Origin: AP-15 sp963795485
Lineage (GTDB): Bacteria > Pseudomonadota > Alphaproteobacteria > ATCC43930 > CGMCC-115725
Reading direction: 5' to 3'
Length of the DNA stretch: 64,000 nucleotides
Assembly: GCA_963795485.1 (NCBI GenBank)
Contig: CAWCIL010000034.1
Coordinates: 1-64,000, forward strand
Positions 27,671 to 36,498 of this stretch are shown piece after piece. The position numbers and the translations under genes are program-made. The notes under the pieces are model-generated. The model did no database searches. It was not told the DNA's origin and saw only the letters and a list, made by a program, of their open reading frames with translations. The number at the start of each line of letters is the position of its first letter. Within the stretch, counting starts at the first letter, position 1.

Positions 27671-28165
27671 ATGATCGCAGCACCCGGCCTCGACGCGCCG
27701 CCGGCGCTGCGCCTGCGTCTGGCCGATCTCTATTGCGCCTATGCCGATGCGCTCGACGAGGGCGAGCTCGAGCGCTGGCCCGATTTCTTCACCGAGGATT
27801 GCCTCTACCGGGTCATCCCGCGCGACAATTTCGATCAGGGATTGCCGATCGCGCTGATCTATTGCGAGAGCCGGGGCATGCTGATCGACCGGATGGTCGC
27901 GATCCGCGAAACGGCACTCTTCGTGCCGCGCACCCTCAGGCACCTGATCGGCAACATCCGGCTGCGCGAAATCGGCGCCGACGGCTTGCGCCTGACCGCG
28001 AGCTTCGCGCTGTTCCAGACGATGGCCGACCGCCCTTCCGAGCTGTTCCTGTGCGGCCAATACCGTGACCGCGTCATCGACGACGGCATCGATCTGCGCT
28101 TCGCCGAACGGGTCTGCATCTACGATTCGACAATCGTCCCGACCTCGCTGGTCTACCCGGTCTAG
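27671..28165 (+). CDS. Aromatic ring-hydroxylating dioxygenase, beta subunit
   Basis: A 164-residue small subunit with the SnoaL/NTF2-like fold typical of ring-hydroxylating dioxygenases. LADLYCAYADALDEGELERWPDFF at the start and the ending RFAERVCIYDSTIVPTSLVYPV match the family. It starts 14 bases after the alpha subunit and would form the alpha3beta3 oxygenase with it. The beta subunit is structural and sometimes affects specificity. It ends convergently with acr3, overlapping its stop by four bases. Confidence 0.92.
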   Translation: MIAAPGLDAPPALRLRLADLYCAYADALDEGELERWPDFFTEDCLYRVIPRDNFDQGLPIALIYCESRGMLIDRMVAIRETALFVPRTLRHLIGNIRLREIGADGLRLTASFALFQTMADRPSELFLCGQYRDRVIDDGIDLRFAERVCIYDSTIVPTSLVYPV

Positions 28166-29254
28166 CCCTGGCTCGGCGCAGCTAATCCGCCGCGTTCGTA
28201 CCAACGGCGGCTGCGCAGGGCGAGGTGCACGACCGACAGCATGACCGGGACCTCGACCAGCACGCCGACGACGGTGGCGAGGGCGGCGCCGGACTGGAAG
28301 CCGAACAGCGCGATCGCGGCGGCGACCGCCAGCTCGAAAAAGTTCGAGGCGCCGATCAGCGCCGACGGGCAGGCGACGTTGTGCGGCACGCCGAGCGCGC
28401 GGTTCAGCCCATAGGCGATCCCGGCGTTCAGATAGACCTGGATCACGATCGGCACCGCCAGCAGCAGGATCACCAGCGGCTGGCGGATGATCTGCGTCGC
28501 CCTGAAAGCCGAACAGCAGCACCAGGGTCGCGAGCAGGGCCAGCAGCGAGACCGGCTGCAATACCCGCAGCAATCGCGCCAATCCCGGCTCGCCGGCGCG
28601 CGCCAGCACCGAGCGCCGCCATAATTGCGCGCCGATCACCGGCACGACGATGTAGAGCACGACCGACAGGAACAGGGTCGCCCACGGCACCGTGATCGAC
28701 GACAGGCCGAGCAGCAGGCCGACGATCGGGGCAAAGGCGAAGACCATGATCGTGTCGTTGAGCGCCACCTGGCTCAGCGTGAAATTGGGCTCGCCGCCGG
28801 TCAGGTTCGACCACACGAACACCATCGCCGTGCAAGGTGCGGCGGCCAGCAGAATCAGCCCGGCGATGTAGCTGTCGATCTCGCCCGCCGGCAGCCACGG
28901 GCGGAACAGCCAGCCGATGAACAGCCAGCCGAGCAATGCCATGCTGAACGGCTTGACCAGCCAATTGACGCCGACGGTGACGGCGATGCCGCGCCACTGC
29001 TCGGCGACCCGGTGCAATGCGCCGAAATCGACCTTGAGCAGCATCGGCACGATCATCAGCCAGATCAACACCGCGACCGGGATATTGACTTGGGCGACCG
29101 TCATCCGCCCGAGCGCGTGAAACGGCGCCGGCAGCAGGCGGCCGAGCGTCACCCCGGCGGCGATGCATAGCGCCACCCACAAGCTCAGCCAGCGCTCGAA
29201 GGTGCCGAGCGCCGGGGCGGCCGGGCGCCGGCCGATCTCGGAAACCGAGGTCAT
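28162..29254 (-). CDS. acr3: Arsenite efflux transporter ACR3, frameshifted
   Basis: Arsenite exporter of the Acr3 (bile acid/arsenite permease) family, restored length 363 residues, ten predicted membrane segments. The start FERWLSLWVALCIAAGVTLG, NIPVAVLIWLMIVPMLLKVDF and the conserved Cys segment AAPCTAMVFVWSNL are diagnostic. The frame breaks at 28505-28507, where one A too many (plus strand) separates LLFGF from RATQIIRQPLVILLLAVPI; the C-terminal half (ASNFFELAVAAAIALFGF) is intact. Its ATG overlaps the arsM stop as ATGA. With arsR and arsM it forms an arsenic module on one strand. Confidence 0.92.
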
Positions 29255-30065
29255 GACGCAGCGGCGTCAGCACCAGCGGCTTGCGAGCTTCGATCATGGC
29301 CGAGACGATGTAGTTCTCGACGCCCTTGCCCGGCGCCCATTCTCTGATCAGTTCGCGGCTCTCGGGCTTCGCGGTGACCCGGATATCGGCAAAGCCGGCA
29401 TCGCCGAGCCAATCCTCGATCTGCTGCGCCGGCGCCGCGCCGGCAACGCAGCCGCAAATCAGCGCCGGATCAACTGCGAGATCGGCCGGCAACGGCCGGG
29501 TGTTGACGATATCCGAGACCGCGAGCCGGCCGCCAGGCTTCAGCACGCGGAACGCCTCGCGGAACACTTGCGCCTTGTCGGGGACGAGGTTGATCACGCA
29601 ATTCGAGATCACGACATCGGCGGTATTGTCGGCGACCGGCAGATGCTCGAGCTCGCCGAGGCGGAACTCGACGTTTGCGGCGCCGATCCTGGCAGCGTTG
29701 TCGCGCGCCTTGGCCAGCATCTCATGGGTCATGTCGACGCCGATCACATGACCCGAGGCGCCCACCTGCCGCGCCGCCAGAAAACAGTCGAAGCCGGCGC
29801 CGCTGCCGAAATCGACGACCACCTCGCCCGGCCGCATCGCGGCCACCGCCTGCGGGTTGCCGCAGCCGAGCCCGAGATTGGCGCCTTCGGGGACCGACGC
29901 GAGGTCGGCCGCCGAATAGCCCATCCGCCGGGCTTTATCCGGCGCATCGGTCGATGGCCCGCAGCACGATGTCGATGCCGGCGCGCAGCATCCCGCAGCG
30001 TCGGCCGCAGCGGCGATGCCGCCATAGCGGGCGCGCACCATCTCCTTGATTTCAGCCTGGTCCAT
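29251..30065 (-). CDS. arsM: Arsenite S-adenosylmethionine methyltransferase ArsM, 3' frameshift
   Basis: Class I methyltransferase that methylates As(III) to volatile or less-retained forms. It has the SAM motif VVDFGSGAGFDCFLAARQVG, the YSAADLASVPEGANLGLGCGNP segment of ArsM, and conserved Cys in ISNCVINLVPDK and ICGCVAGA. The N-terminus is unusual in its Cys pairs (AAGCCAP, TSCCGPS), likely arsenic ligands. One base seems missing at 29274-29283: the frame as given runs on through acr3, while a one-base restoration ends in AGADAAAS with a TGA that overlaps the acr3 ATG. Restored length 271 residues. It lies 12 bases after arsR. Confidence 0.9.
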
Positions 30066-30077
30066 CGTCTTTCTCCG

Positions 30078-30434
30078 TCATGCCGATTTGCGGTCGGGCG
30101 GCGCCGCGGCGCCGGTCGCCTGCGGGCAGCAGAGCGGAGCGCACACGGCGCCGCTGCCGCAGCAATTTTCGGTCAGGTAGCCCATCAGCGCGTTCATCGC
30201 GGTGAAATTGGTCGCATAGATCAATTGTCGGCTCATCCGCCGCTGGGTGATCAGCCCGGCATGCATCAGCTGCTGCAGGTGAAAGGTCAGCGACGACGGC
30301 GACAGCCCGAGGCTTTGCGCGATGGTCCCCGCCGACAAGCCGTCGGGCCCACGCTGAACCAGCAGGCGAAACACCGCGAGCCGGGTTTCATGGGCCAGCG
30401 CGCCGAGCGCGGCGATCGCCTGTCTGCCCTCCAT
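30078..30434 (-). CDS. arsR: ArsR-family arsenic repressor with C-terminal Cys site
   Basis: A 118-residue winged-helix repressor. The recognition helix region is LSAGTIAQSLGLSPSSLTFHLQQL. Metal-sensing Cys are C91, C92 and C98 in ENCCGSGAVC, the CC-x5-C spacing of the Acidithiobacillus-type ArsR (Cys95/96/102), rather than the CxC of plasmid R773. Two more Cys follow (LCC, 102-103). ATG 30434 is used because AGAGG lies 5 bases upstream; the longer TTG start lacks one. It is the first gene of arsR-arsM-acr3, so it very likely represses that operon and releases on As(III). The operator should lie in the 150-base region before 30586. Confidence 0.93.
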   Translation of the reverse strand: MEGRQAIAALGALAHETRLAVFRLLVQRGPDGLSAGTIAQSLGLSPSSLTFHLQQLMHAGLITQRRMSRQLIYATNFTAMNALMGYLTENCCGSGAVCAPLCCPQATGAAAPPDRKSA

Positions 30435-30585
30435 GACGACCTCTGCATATTCCAACGAAGATCGAAATTAGGAACGCCTCTGACGGTTGTCAACGATATT
30501 TCGTGAATTGTCGAATGATCGATCGAGGGATGCGATCGTCGCGCTGCGGCGCTACATAAGGCCAGACAACGACGAGGAGGTTCCG

Positions 30586-30882
30586 ATGGACGACCATACC
30601 CGCACCGAGCTCGAAGCCGCGGCCTTCCGCCGGCTGGTCGAGCATCTGCGCGAGCGCACCGATGTGCAGAATATCGACATGATGAATCTGGCAGGGTTCT
30701 GCCGCAATTGCCTGTCGCGATGGTACCGCGAGGAGGCCGAGCAGCGCAGCATCCCGCTCTCCGACCCGCAGGCGCGCGAGATCGTCTACGGCATGCCCTA
30801 TGACGAGTGGCGCAAGAAGCACCAGAAGGAAGCCAGCCCCGAGCAGAAGGCCGCTTTCACTGCCTCGCAGCCGCCGCGCTAA
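30586..30882 (+). CDS. DUF1244-family protein
   Basis: A 98-residue conserved protein of the DUF1244 family, found across Alpha- and Gammaproteobacteria. It has FRRLVEHLRERTDVQNIDMMNLAGFCRNCLSR, with a CxxC (FCRNC), and ends near YGMPYDEWRKKHQKEA. GAGGAGG at 30574-30580 sits 5 bases before ATG 30586, deciding the start. The function is unknown. It is divergent from arsR. Confidence 0.9.
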   Translation: MDDHTRTELEAAAFRRLVEHLRERTDVQNIDMMNLAGFCRNCLSRWYREEAEQRSIPLSDPQAREIVYGMPYDEWRKKHQKEASPEQKAAFTASQPPR

Positions 30883-30970
30883 AGAGGGTTGCCTTGCCCC
30901 GGACCGATGCCGCCGCTATCGTCGGCGCCCTGCCGCGGGGGGCGCGGCGCTATCGGGGGAGACCGGGATT

Positions 30971-31249
30971 ATGCCGGATGTCGGGGGGATCGCGGGCGAG
31001 CGGCTCAAATCCCTGATCGAGCGGATCGAGCGGCTCGAAGAGGAAAAGCGCGCGCTCGGCGAGGACATCAAGGAAGTCTATGCCGAGGCCAAGGGCACCG
31101 GTTTCGATCCGAAAATCATGCGGCAGGTGATCCGCATCAGAAAGCGCGACAAGGACGATCTCGACGAGGAGGAGACCCTGCTCGACCTCTACAAACGCGC
31201 GCTCGGCATGCTTCCCGACGGGGCAACGCAATCGGAGGCGGCCGAATAG
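30971..31249 (+). CDS. gapR: GapR-family (DUF2312) nucleoid-associated protein
   Basis: A 92-residue protein of the GapR/DUF2312 family, which in Caulobacter forms tetramers that clamp overtwisted DNA ahead of the replication and transcription machinery. The coiled-coil LKSLIERIERLEEEKRALGE and EVYAEAKGTGFDPKIMRQVI are the conserved blocks, followed by the basic RIRKRDKDD. ATG 30971 is used; the frame upstream is not protein-like. The family is essentially restricted to Alphaproteobacteria, so it is a good lineage marker. Confidence 0.9.
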   Translation: MPDVGGIAGERLKSLIERIERLEEEKRALGEDIKEVYAEAKGTGFDPKIMRQVIRIRKRDKDDLDEEETLLDLYKRALGMLPDGATQSEAAE

Positions 31250-31352
31250 CGCCGGGGGTCTTTTCTCGCGCGTCCTTCCGCAGCCGAGGCGAGATGCCCG
31301 CTCGCTCCGGCTCCCGGGAGGAGGATCGCATCCAACAGGCTCTCGGGAGCGC

Positions 31353-31607
31353 GGCAATGCGACCGGGCCGAGCTCATGCTCGACGGCGGCGAGCATTGCC
31401 GGCAAATCTTCGGTCCGCGCCACATCCGCCCTGACTGGGAAGGCGCGCTGTCCGTGCGCCCGGACCTCGCCGGCGACGTGCTGCGCCGCGTCGCCGGCGT
31501 CGAGCCAGTTGATCGCGACATCGGCGCCAGCTCCGGCGAACTCCACGGCCATGGCGCGGCCAATCCCCTGTTACGCGCCAGTGACGAGAACGATCCTGCC
31601 TGCGCAT
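31353..31607 (-). pseudogene. Short-chain dehydrogenase remnant (N-terminal part)
   Basis: A fragment of a FabG-like short-chain dehydrogenase. In one frame it reads GRIVLVTGA, then TAA (31573-31571), then QGIGRAMAVEFAGAGADVAI and RAFPVRADVARTEDLPAML, the N-terminal Rossmann half. The stop codon sits inside the TGxxxGIG nucleotide motif. Similarity ends near ELGPVA at 31353, where the NNAG and catalytic YxxxK parts should follow. No start codon is in frame; restoring one base would give one at 31607. This is a dead gene or recombination scar, and unlike other genes here it cannot be rescued by one indel. Confidence 0.6.
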
Positions 31608-31942
31608 TCCCTGCCTGCCGCGCCGCCGAAAGAGCCTGTAATCCAATTGTTCGGGGACCGGTGGCGATCGCTATCGAACTCTGCATCCCAGCTTTCCCGG
31701 CCCACGGGTGCAGCCTATGGCCGTCCTGAAGACATGTTCGGATGGCTCCCGGATGGGTCCGGCTTTCGCCAGGCCGACACCGGGAAAGCGAGAAAGGTAT
31801 TGGATTACAGCCCCGCAAGCGCCGCTCCAGGGCTTGCCCTTGGCCTGAACAGGGGCGAGCATTAGGTTGCGCGCCCCTGGTTTCCGCTCGTGCGGCAATC
31901 ACGGTTCAAGATAATCGAAATCCGCTCTCGAGGAGCTGGCCC
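31608..31942. other. Intergenic region, nothing recognised
   Basis: About 335 bases between the SDR remnant and the quinone oxidoreductase gene. Open frames exist but are not protein-like. A GAGGAG at 31930-31935 is the ribosome-binding site of the next gene. Confidence 0.3.
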
Positions 31943-32944
31943 ATGCTCGCCAATATTCCTGCGACCCAGACCGTGATCGCGATCAGAGAGCCCGGCGGGC
32001 CGGAGGTGCTGGCGCCGGCGACCCGCCCGGTGCCGGAGCCGACAATCGGCGAGGTGCTGATCCGGATCGCCGCGTCCGGGGTCAACCGCGCCGATTGCTT
32101 GCAGCGGATGGGTCGCTACCCGATGCCGCCAGGCGCACCCGATATTCCGGGGCTCGAATGCTCGGGGACGGTGGTCAGATTGGGCGAGGGAGTCTCGCGC
32201 TGGCAGGTTGGCGACCAGATCTGCGCGCTGATGATCGGCGACGGCTATGGCGAATACGCGGCGGTCCCGGCGGTGCAATGCCTGCCGGTGCCGTCGGGGG
32301 TGAGCCTCGCCGACGCCGGCGGGCTGATGGAGACCTTCTGCACGGTGTGGACCAACGTCTTCGACCGCATCCACCTCGCGGCCGGCGAGGTGTTTTTGCA
32401 GCAAGGCGGGTCGAGCGGCATCGGCATCACCGCGATCCAGCTCGCGAAGGCGCTCGGCGCCACGGTGCTGGCGACGGCCGGTTCGGACGAGAAATGCGCC
32501 GCCTGCCGCGACTACGGCGCCGATGTCGCGATCAATTACCGTACCCAGGATTTCGTGCAGGTGGCCAAGGAATTCACCTACGGGCGCGGGGTCAACGCGA
32601 TCTTCGACATGGTCGGCGGCGACTATATCCCGCGCGAGCTCGACCTATTGGCCCATGAAGGGCGGCTGTGCTTTGTCGCGCTGATGCGCGGGACCCGGGT
32701 CGAGGCCGATTTCGGGCTGATCCAGAGAAAGCATCTGACCGTCACCGGCTCGACCCTGCGCTCGCGCACGGTGGCGCAGAAGGCCGCGATCGTCGCCGCG
32801 CTCGGGGAAAGGGTGTGGCCATTGTGGGCGCAGGGCAAACTGCGCCCTTGCACCTACAAGGTATTTTCGCTGGTCGAGGCCGCCGAGGCGCACCGGCTGA
32901 TGGAATCGAGCAAGCACATCGGCAAGATCCTGCTGGTGCCCTAG
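31943..32944 (+). CDS. NAD(P)H-quinone oxidoreductase (PIG3/zeta-crystallin type)
   Basis: A 333-residue zinc-free MDR-family oxidoreductase. It begins with a substrate domain (ASGVNRADCLQRMGRYPMPP), has IPGLECSGTVVRLGEGVSRW, and the NADPH-binding QQGGSSGIGITAIQLAKALG. HLTVTGSTLRSRT and a final SSKHIGKILLV complete it. This is the TP53I3/PIG3 subgroup, which reduces quinones or related enones with NAD(P)H. GAGGAG before ATG 31943 decides the start. No operon partner. Confidence 0.93.
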   Translation: MLANIPATQTVIAIREPGGPEVLAPATRPVPEPTIGEVLIRIAASGVNRADCLQRMGRYPMPPGAPDIPGLECSGTVVRLGEGVSRWQVGDQICALMIGDGYGEYAAVPAVQCLPVPSGVSLADAGGLMETFCTVWTNVFDRIHLAAGEVFLQQGGSSGIGITAIQLAKALGATVLATAGSDEKCAACRDYGADVAINYRTQDFVQVAKEFTYGRGVNAIFDMVGGDYIPRELDLLAHEGRLCFVALMRGTRVEADFGLIQRKHLTVTGSTLRSRTVAQKAAIVAALGERVWPLWAQGKLRPCTYKVFSLVEAAEAHRLMESSKHIGKILLVP

Positions 32945-33074
32945 GCCGTCGCAGCGCCTCGGGACGTGCGCGGCGAGCGCGGCTGGTCTGTAATCCTTCC
33001 AAATCGACCGCCCGCGCCCAATCTGAAGCGGCATGACCGGGGCATATTCTGCCTCGTCAACCGGAGACATTTCG

Positions 33075-33773
33075 ATGATCGAACGCAGACCCTTTGCCAG
33101 CCTCGGCGGGGCTAACCATGGCTGGCTCGACACGAGGCATCATTTCTCATTCGCCGATTACCAGGACCCGGAGCGGATGAATTGGGGCCGGATGCGGGTG
33201 TGGAACGACGACGCGATCGCCCCCGACACCGGCTTTCCGCCGCATCCGCACGCCGATATGGAGATCATCACCTACGTGACCGAAGGCGCGGTCACCCACC
33301 AGGACAGCCTCGGCAACAAGGGCCGCACCGAGGCCGGCGACGTGCAGGTGATGAGTGCCGGCACGGGCATCCGCCACGCCGAATACAATCGCGAGCCGGA
33401 GACGACGAAACTGTTCCAGATCTGGATCCTGCCGACCAGCCGCGGTCAGGCGCCGAGCTGGGGCACCCGGCCGTTTCCGAAAGGAAACCGCTCGGGCCGT
33501 TTCGTTGCCCTCGCCAGCGGCTTTGCCGAGGACCGCGAGGCCTTACCGATCCGCACCGATGCGCGGGTGCTGGGCGCCGCCCTGCATGCCGGCGAAATCG
33601 TCGACTACCCGCTCGGCCGCGAGCGGTACGGCTATCTGGTGCCGGCCAAGGGCTCGGTCGAGGTCAACGGCGTCAGGCTCGACGCCCGCGATGGCGCCGC
33701 GATCCATGGCGAAGCGGGGCTACGGGTTCGCGCACTCGACGACGCCGAACTCGTGCTGGTCGACGCCGCCTGA
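33075..33773 (+). CDS. Pirin-family protein
   Basis: A 232-residue bicupin of the pirin family. IERRPFASLGGANHGWLDTRHHFSFADY is the typical start, and FPPHPHADMEIITYVTEGAVTHQDSLG holds the His/His/Glu metal ligands of the N-terminal cupin. Some pirins are quercetin dioxygenases; others act as redox or regulatory partners. ATG 33075 has GGAG 8 bases upstream. It stands alone, convergent with the glycosidase gene two bases away. Confidence 0.9.
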   Translation: MIERRPFASLGGANHGWLDTRHHFSFADYQDPERMNWGRMRVWNDDAIAPDTGFPPHPHADMEIITYVTEGAVTHQDSLGNKGRTEAGDVQVMSAGTGIRHAEYNREPETTKLFQIWILPTSRGQAPSWGTRPFPKGNRSGRFVALASGFAEDREALPIRTDARVLGAALHAGEIVDYPLGRERYGYLVPAKGSVEVNGVRLDARDGAAIHGEAGLRVRALDDAELVLVDAA

Positions 33774-33775
33774 AT

Positions 33776-36355
33776 TCACGGCCCGACGGTCAGCTCCGCG
33801 GTGGCGGTCTGGCCGCTCAGTACGTCGGTCGCGCGGATTTTCCAGACCCCGGCTTGGTCGTTAACGGCCAGCGGCAGCAGCTTCAGCGCTTCGCCGTGCG
33901 CGGCGAGGAGGTTGCCGGAGTAGGGCAGCATGACCCGGCCGTTGGGGTCGAGGATGTCGATATGAACGACGCCCGGCGCCTCGGGCGAGCTCAGTCGGAT
34001 ATGGAATTCGGCGTTTTCGCCGAGCCGCGCCGCGGCCGGGCCGGCGATCGCGGGGGCTGCCAGCGGGGTCGGCGACAGGGAGAGAATGGCGGCTTCGCCG
34101 GGGCCGAGATCGAGCGCCACCCGGTCGGTTTCGCCCAGAGCGCGCCGGGTGCGCAGGTCGTAGACGTCGAGCTGCCGCGGCAGAGTGACGACGATGGCTT
34201 CCCTACCGGTGGCGCCGGTCGGGGACGAGATTGCCCTGGCCGGCGCCGAGAGGTCGTGCTGCACCGCGAGGATCCTCGCCGGCCCGTTGTCCAAGACATG
34301 GGTCTCGATATCGTCGGCGGGGCCGCCGTCGGCGCGCGCGACCGGGAACGGTGCCTCGACCCCGGCCGCAGCCAGGATGCCGGCGATGTGCCGGGCGCCG
34401 GTCGAGCCGGCGCCGTCGGGGAAGGAAATATAGGTCGCCGTTCCGCGGCCGAAGCGAAACCGTGTCGCCGCCCCGTCGGGCGGCCCGGTGAAGACATCGG
34501 ACAGCATAGGTTGTCTCAACCTGCTTCCGTGTTCGTCGAACAGTCCGGGCTCGCCGTCGGCGAGGACGCTGCCGCCGCGCGCGACGAAGTCGCGGATTTC
34601 CGCTGCTTGGTTCGGCGACAAGGCGAGCGCGTCGGGCAGCATCAGGATTCGGGTACCGCCGGCACGCAGCGCGCCCTTTTCGAGTGCTGAGGCGGAGATG
34701 AACCGCGGCTCGATCCCCAGATGCTCGATCGTCCGCACAAAGTGATGCGAAGATGTCCGCGGCGCCGCGCCCAATGCCTTGTCGGCGCTCCCGGCCTGGT
34801 CCCTCTGGCCGCGCACGCGCCGGTCGAGCAGCCAGGCGATCCGCAGGCTTTCCTGGGAATAGAGCACGGCGACCGGGTCGGTGTGCCGCCGGCTGTTGAT
34901 TAAGAGGGCGCCAAGCCCGCCGCGGATCTCGGCGAAATCAGCGGCCGCCTGCATGCCGCGCTGGCCGAGACGGCCGTCCTTGGCAACGAAATCGTTGTTT
35001 TCATCCCACAAGATCAGCCCGCGGGTCCCGCGCACCAGCTCGCGCCAGGTCAGATAAGACGCCTCTCGGCCACTCGCAAACAGGGTCGTCAGCAACACCA
35101 GCTGTGGATTGAGCGAGCGCAGCATTTGGATGTCGGCGTCGAAATCGTAGGGCTCCATCGCGTCGACGCTGCGCGCCAGGCGGGGATAGTCATAGCCGCC
35201 CCAGCCGGGGACCTGCACGCCCTCGATCGCCGCCAGCGCGCCCGGATCGGCGGCATGAACCGCGGCGGCGCCGCCGGCGAGAGCGCGGGCGAAGACGACA
35301 TCCATCCACTGCTTGAAATCGGCCCATGCCGCAAAATTTTGGTCGGGCTTCTCGATCGCCTGCCGCGTCGTCATCGGCATGACGTGGTCCCAGCCTTCGA
35401 AATGCGATCCCCACTCCCGGTTCAGGGCGGCCACGGAGCCATAGCGCTGCCGCAGCCAGCCGCGCATCCCCTCCAGGGAATAGCGGGAGAAATCGAAATC
35501 CCAGAAGCTCGCCAGGTCGGCGATCCCGGTTTCATCGCCGAGGTTGTAGTAAAGCGGCCGATACGGGCGGAGCGCCTGTACGTCCCGGGTCAGGCGCGCC
35601 TGGATTTTTGCGAGCCAGCGGGGGTCGGAAAGGCTCGGATCGCGCGTAAAGCCGGCGATGTCGTCGGGGTTGCGGCGATGAAGCGCCTCGGCCGCGAGAA
35701 ACCGCCAATTGACCGGGCGGTCGCCCGACCAGCGATGATAGGGCGAATAGAAGTCGGGCGCGATGCTTTCGAGATAAAACCGCAGATTCTGGTCGAGCAG
35801 GGCGAGCGAGATCGGCCGCGACATAGGTCGCCGCCGGCTGCGGTGATTGGCCTCGACCATTCCGCCAGTGATGCCGAGCCGCTTCAGCGCGCGGTAGGCG
35901 GCCGGCGTCTGGCCCTGCCACATGATGATCTGATAATCCCACCACCCCTGATCGGGCGGCGAGGCGATGAACGACGCCGAGAGATCGGTGCGGCGATGGA
36001 CCGGTGCGCCGCCTTGGTCGACGCCGTCGAGCGACAGATGTGCGGCGAGCCGGTTCACGACCGTGACCGCGCGCCGGATGTCGAGGCGAAAGGTCACCTG
36101 CGCGGCATCGGCGAGATCGATCGGGATGTGCCGTCGGTCGACCACGCGGCCGTCGACATCGGTCCACTCGACGTCGAGGGAGCCGTGCCCGGTGACTGGC
36201 TGATCGAAGCGGTAGGCGGCGGTGAGCGGCGAGTCGCGTTCGACTGGGCTCGGCACGGTCAGCTCATCCGCCGAGACCGCACTGCCGCCGGCGGTGGCGG
36301 CCGAGACCAGCGCCGCGAGCGCCAAACGCCAGGCGCGCTTTGCCCGATCCGCCAT
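33776..36355 (-). CDS. Secreted GH42-like glycosidase/beta-galactosidase-like protein
   Basis: An 859-residue exported protein. A signal peptide covers about residues 1-29 (cleavage near AVSA). An N-terminal beta-sandwich (30-125) precedes a TIM barrel with YYNLGDETG (residues 269-277, possible acid/base E275), VPGWGGYDYPRLARSVDAMEP and GLILWDENN (possible E452). A segment starting AVLYSQESLRIAWLLD resembles the GH42 trimerisation domain. A C-terminal Ig-like domain (about 770-859) ends TAELTVGP. GH42 or a related family is the best match by pattern; no reference sequence was aligned. It likely trims plant or microbial polysaccharides in the periplasm or outside. Confidence 0.7.
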   Translation of the reverse strand: MADRAKRAWRLALAALVSAATAGGSAVSADELTVPSPVERDSPLTAAYRFDQPVTGHGSLDVEWTDVDGRVVDRRHIPIDLADAAQVTFRLDIRRAVTVVNRLAAHLSLDGVDQGGAPVHRRTDLSASFIASPPDQGWWDYQIIMWQGQTPAAYRALKRLGITGGMVEANHRSRRRPMSRPISLALLDQNLRFYLESIAPDFYSPYHRWSGDRPVNWRFLAAEALHRRNPDDIAGFTRDPSLSDPRWLAKIQARLTRDVQALRPYRPLYYNLGDETGIADLASFWDFDFSRYSLEGMRGWLRQRYGSVAALNREWGSHFEGWDHVMPMTTRQAIEKPDQNFAAWADFKQWMDVVFARALAGGAAAVHAADPGALAAIEGVQVPGWGGYDYPRLARSVDAMEPYDFDADIQMLRSLNPQLVLLTTLFASGREASYLTWRELVRGTRGLILWDENNDFVAKDGRLGQRGMQAAADFAEIRGGLGALLINSRRHTDPVAVLYSQESLRIAWLLDRRVRGQRDQAGSADKALGAAPRTSSHHFVRTIEHLGIEPRFISASALEKGALRAGGTRILMLPDALALSPNQAAEIRDFVARGGSVLADGEPGLFDEHGSRLRQPMLSDVFTGPPDGAATRFRFGRGTATYISFPDGAGSTGARHIAGILAAAGVEAPFPVARADGGPADDIETHVLDNGPARILAVQHDLSAPARAISSPTGATGREAIVVTLPRQLDVYDLRTRRALGETDRVALDLGPGEAAILSLSPTPLAAPAIAGPAAARLGENAEFHIRLSSPEAPGVVHIDILDPNGRVMLPYSGNLLAAHGEALKLLPLAVNDQAGVWKIRATDVLSGQTATAELTVGP

Positions 36356-36395
36356 CGCCGCCTCTCCCGCAGATTTGCGCCGTGCCGGCTTTCGA

Positions 36396-36423
36396 TTGAC
36401 AGCTCTTGGCGCACCCGTATATT
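36396..36423 (+). promoter_or_regulatory. Promoter of the rplU-rpmA-obg operon
   Basis: TTGACA at 36396-36401 (perfect -35), a 16-base spacer, and TATATT at 36418-36423 (5/6 -10), followed by a GC-rich discriminator GCGCC. RNA should start near 36430, 70 bases before the rplU ATG. The combination is near consensus for the housekeeping sigma factor, and the GC-rich discriminator is typical of stringently controlled ribosomal promoters. Confidence 0.75.
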
Positions 36424-36498
36424 GCGCCGCTCGCGGCCGGGAGCGGCGCGGCTGCGCCCGTTGCCGCGCCGGTGCCGCAACCCATATTGGCTGATATT

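Noticed and set aside
36424..36449. 8-bp perfect stem (GCGCCGCT/AGCGGCGC) as an L21 autoregulatory leader
   Set aside because: The 5' arm lies between the -10 box and the expected RNA start, so most of the stem would not be in the mRNA.
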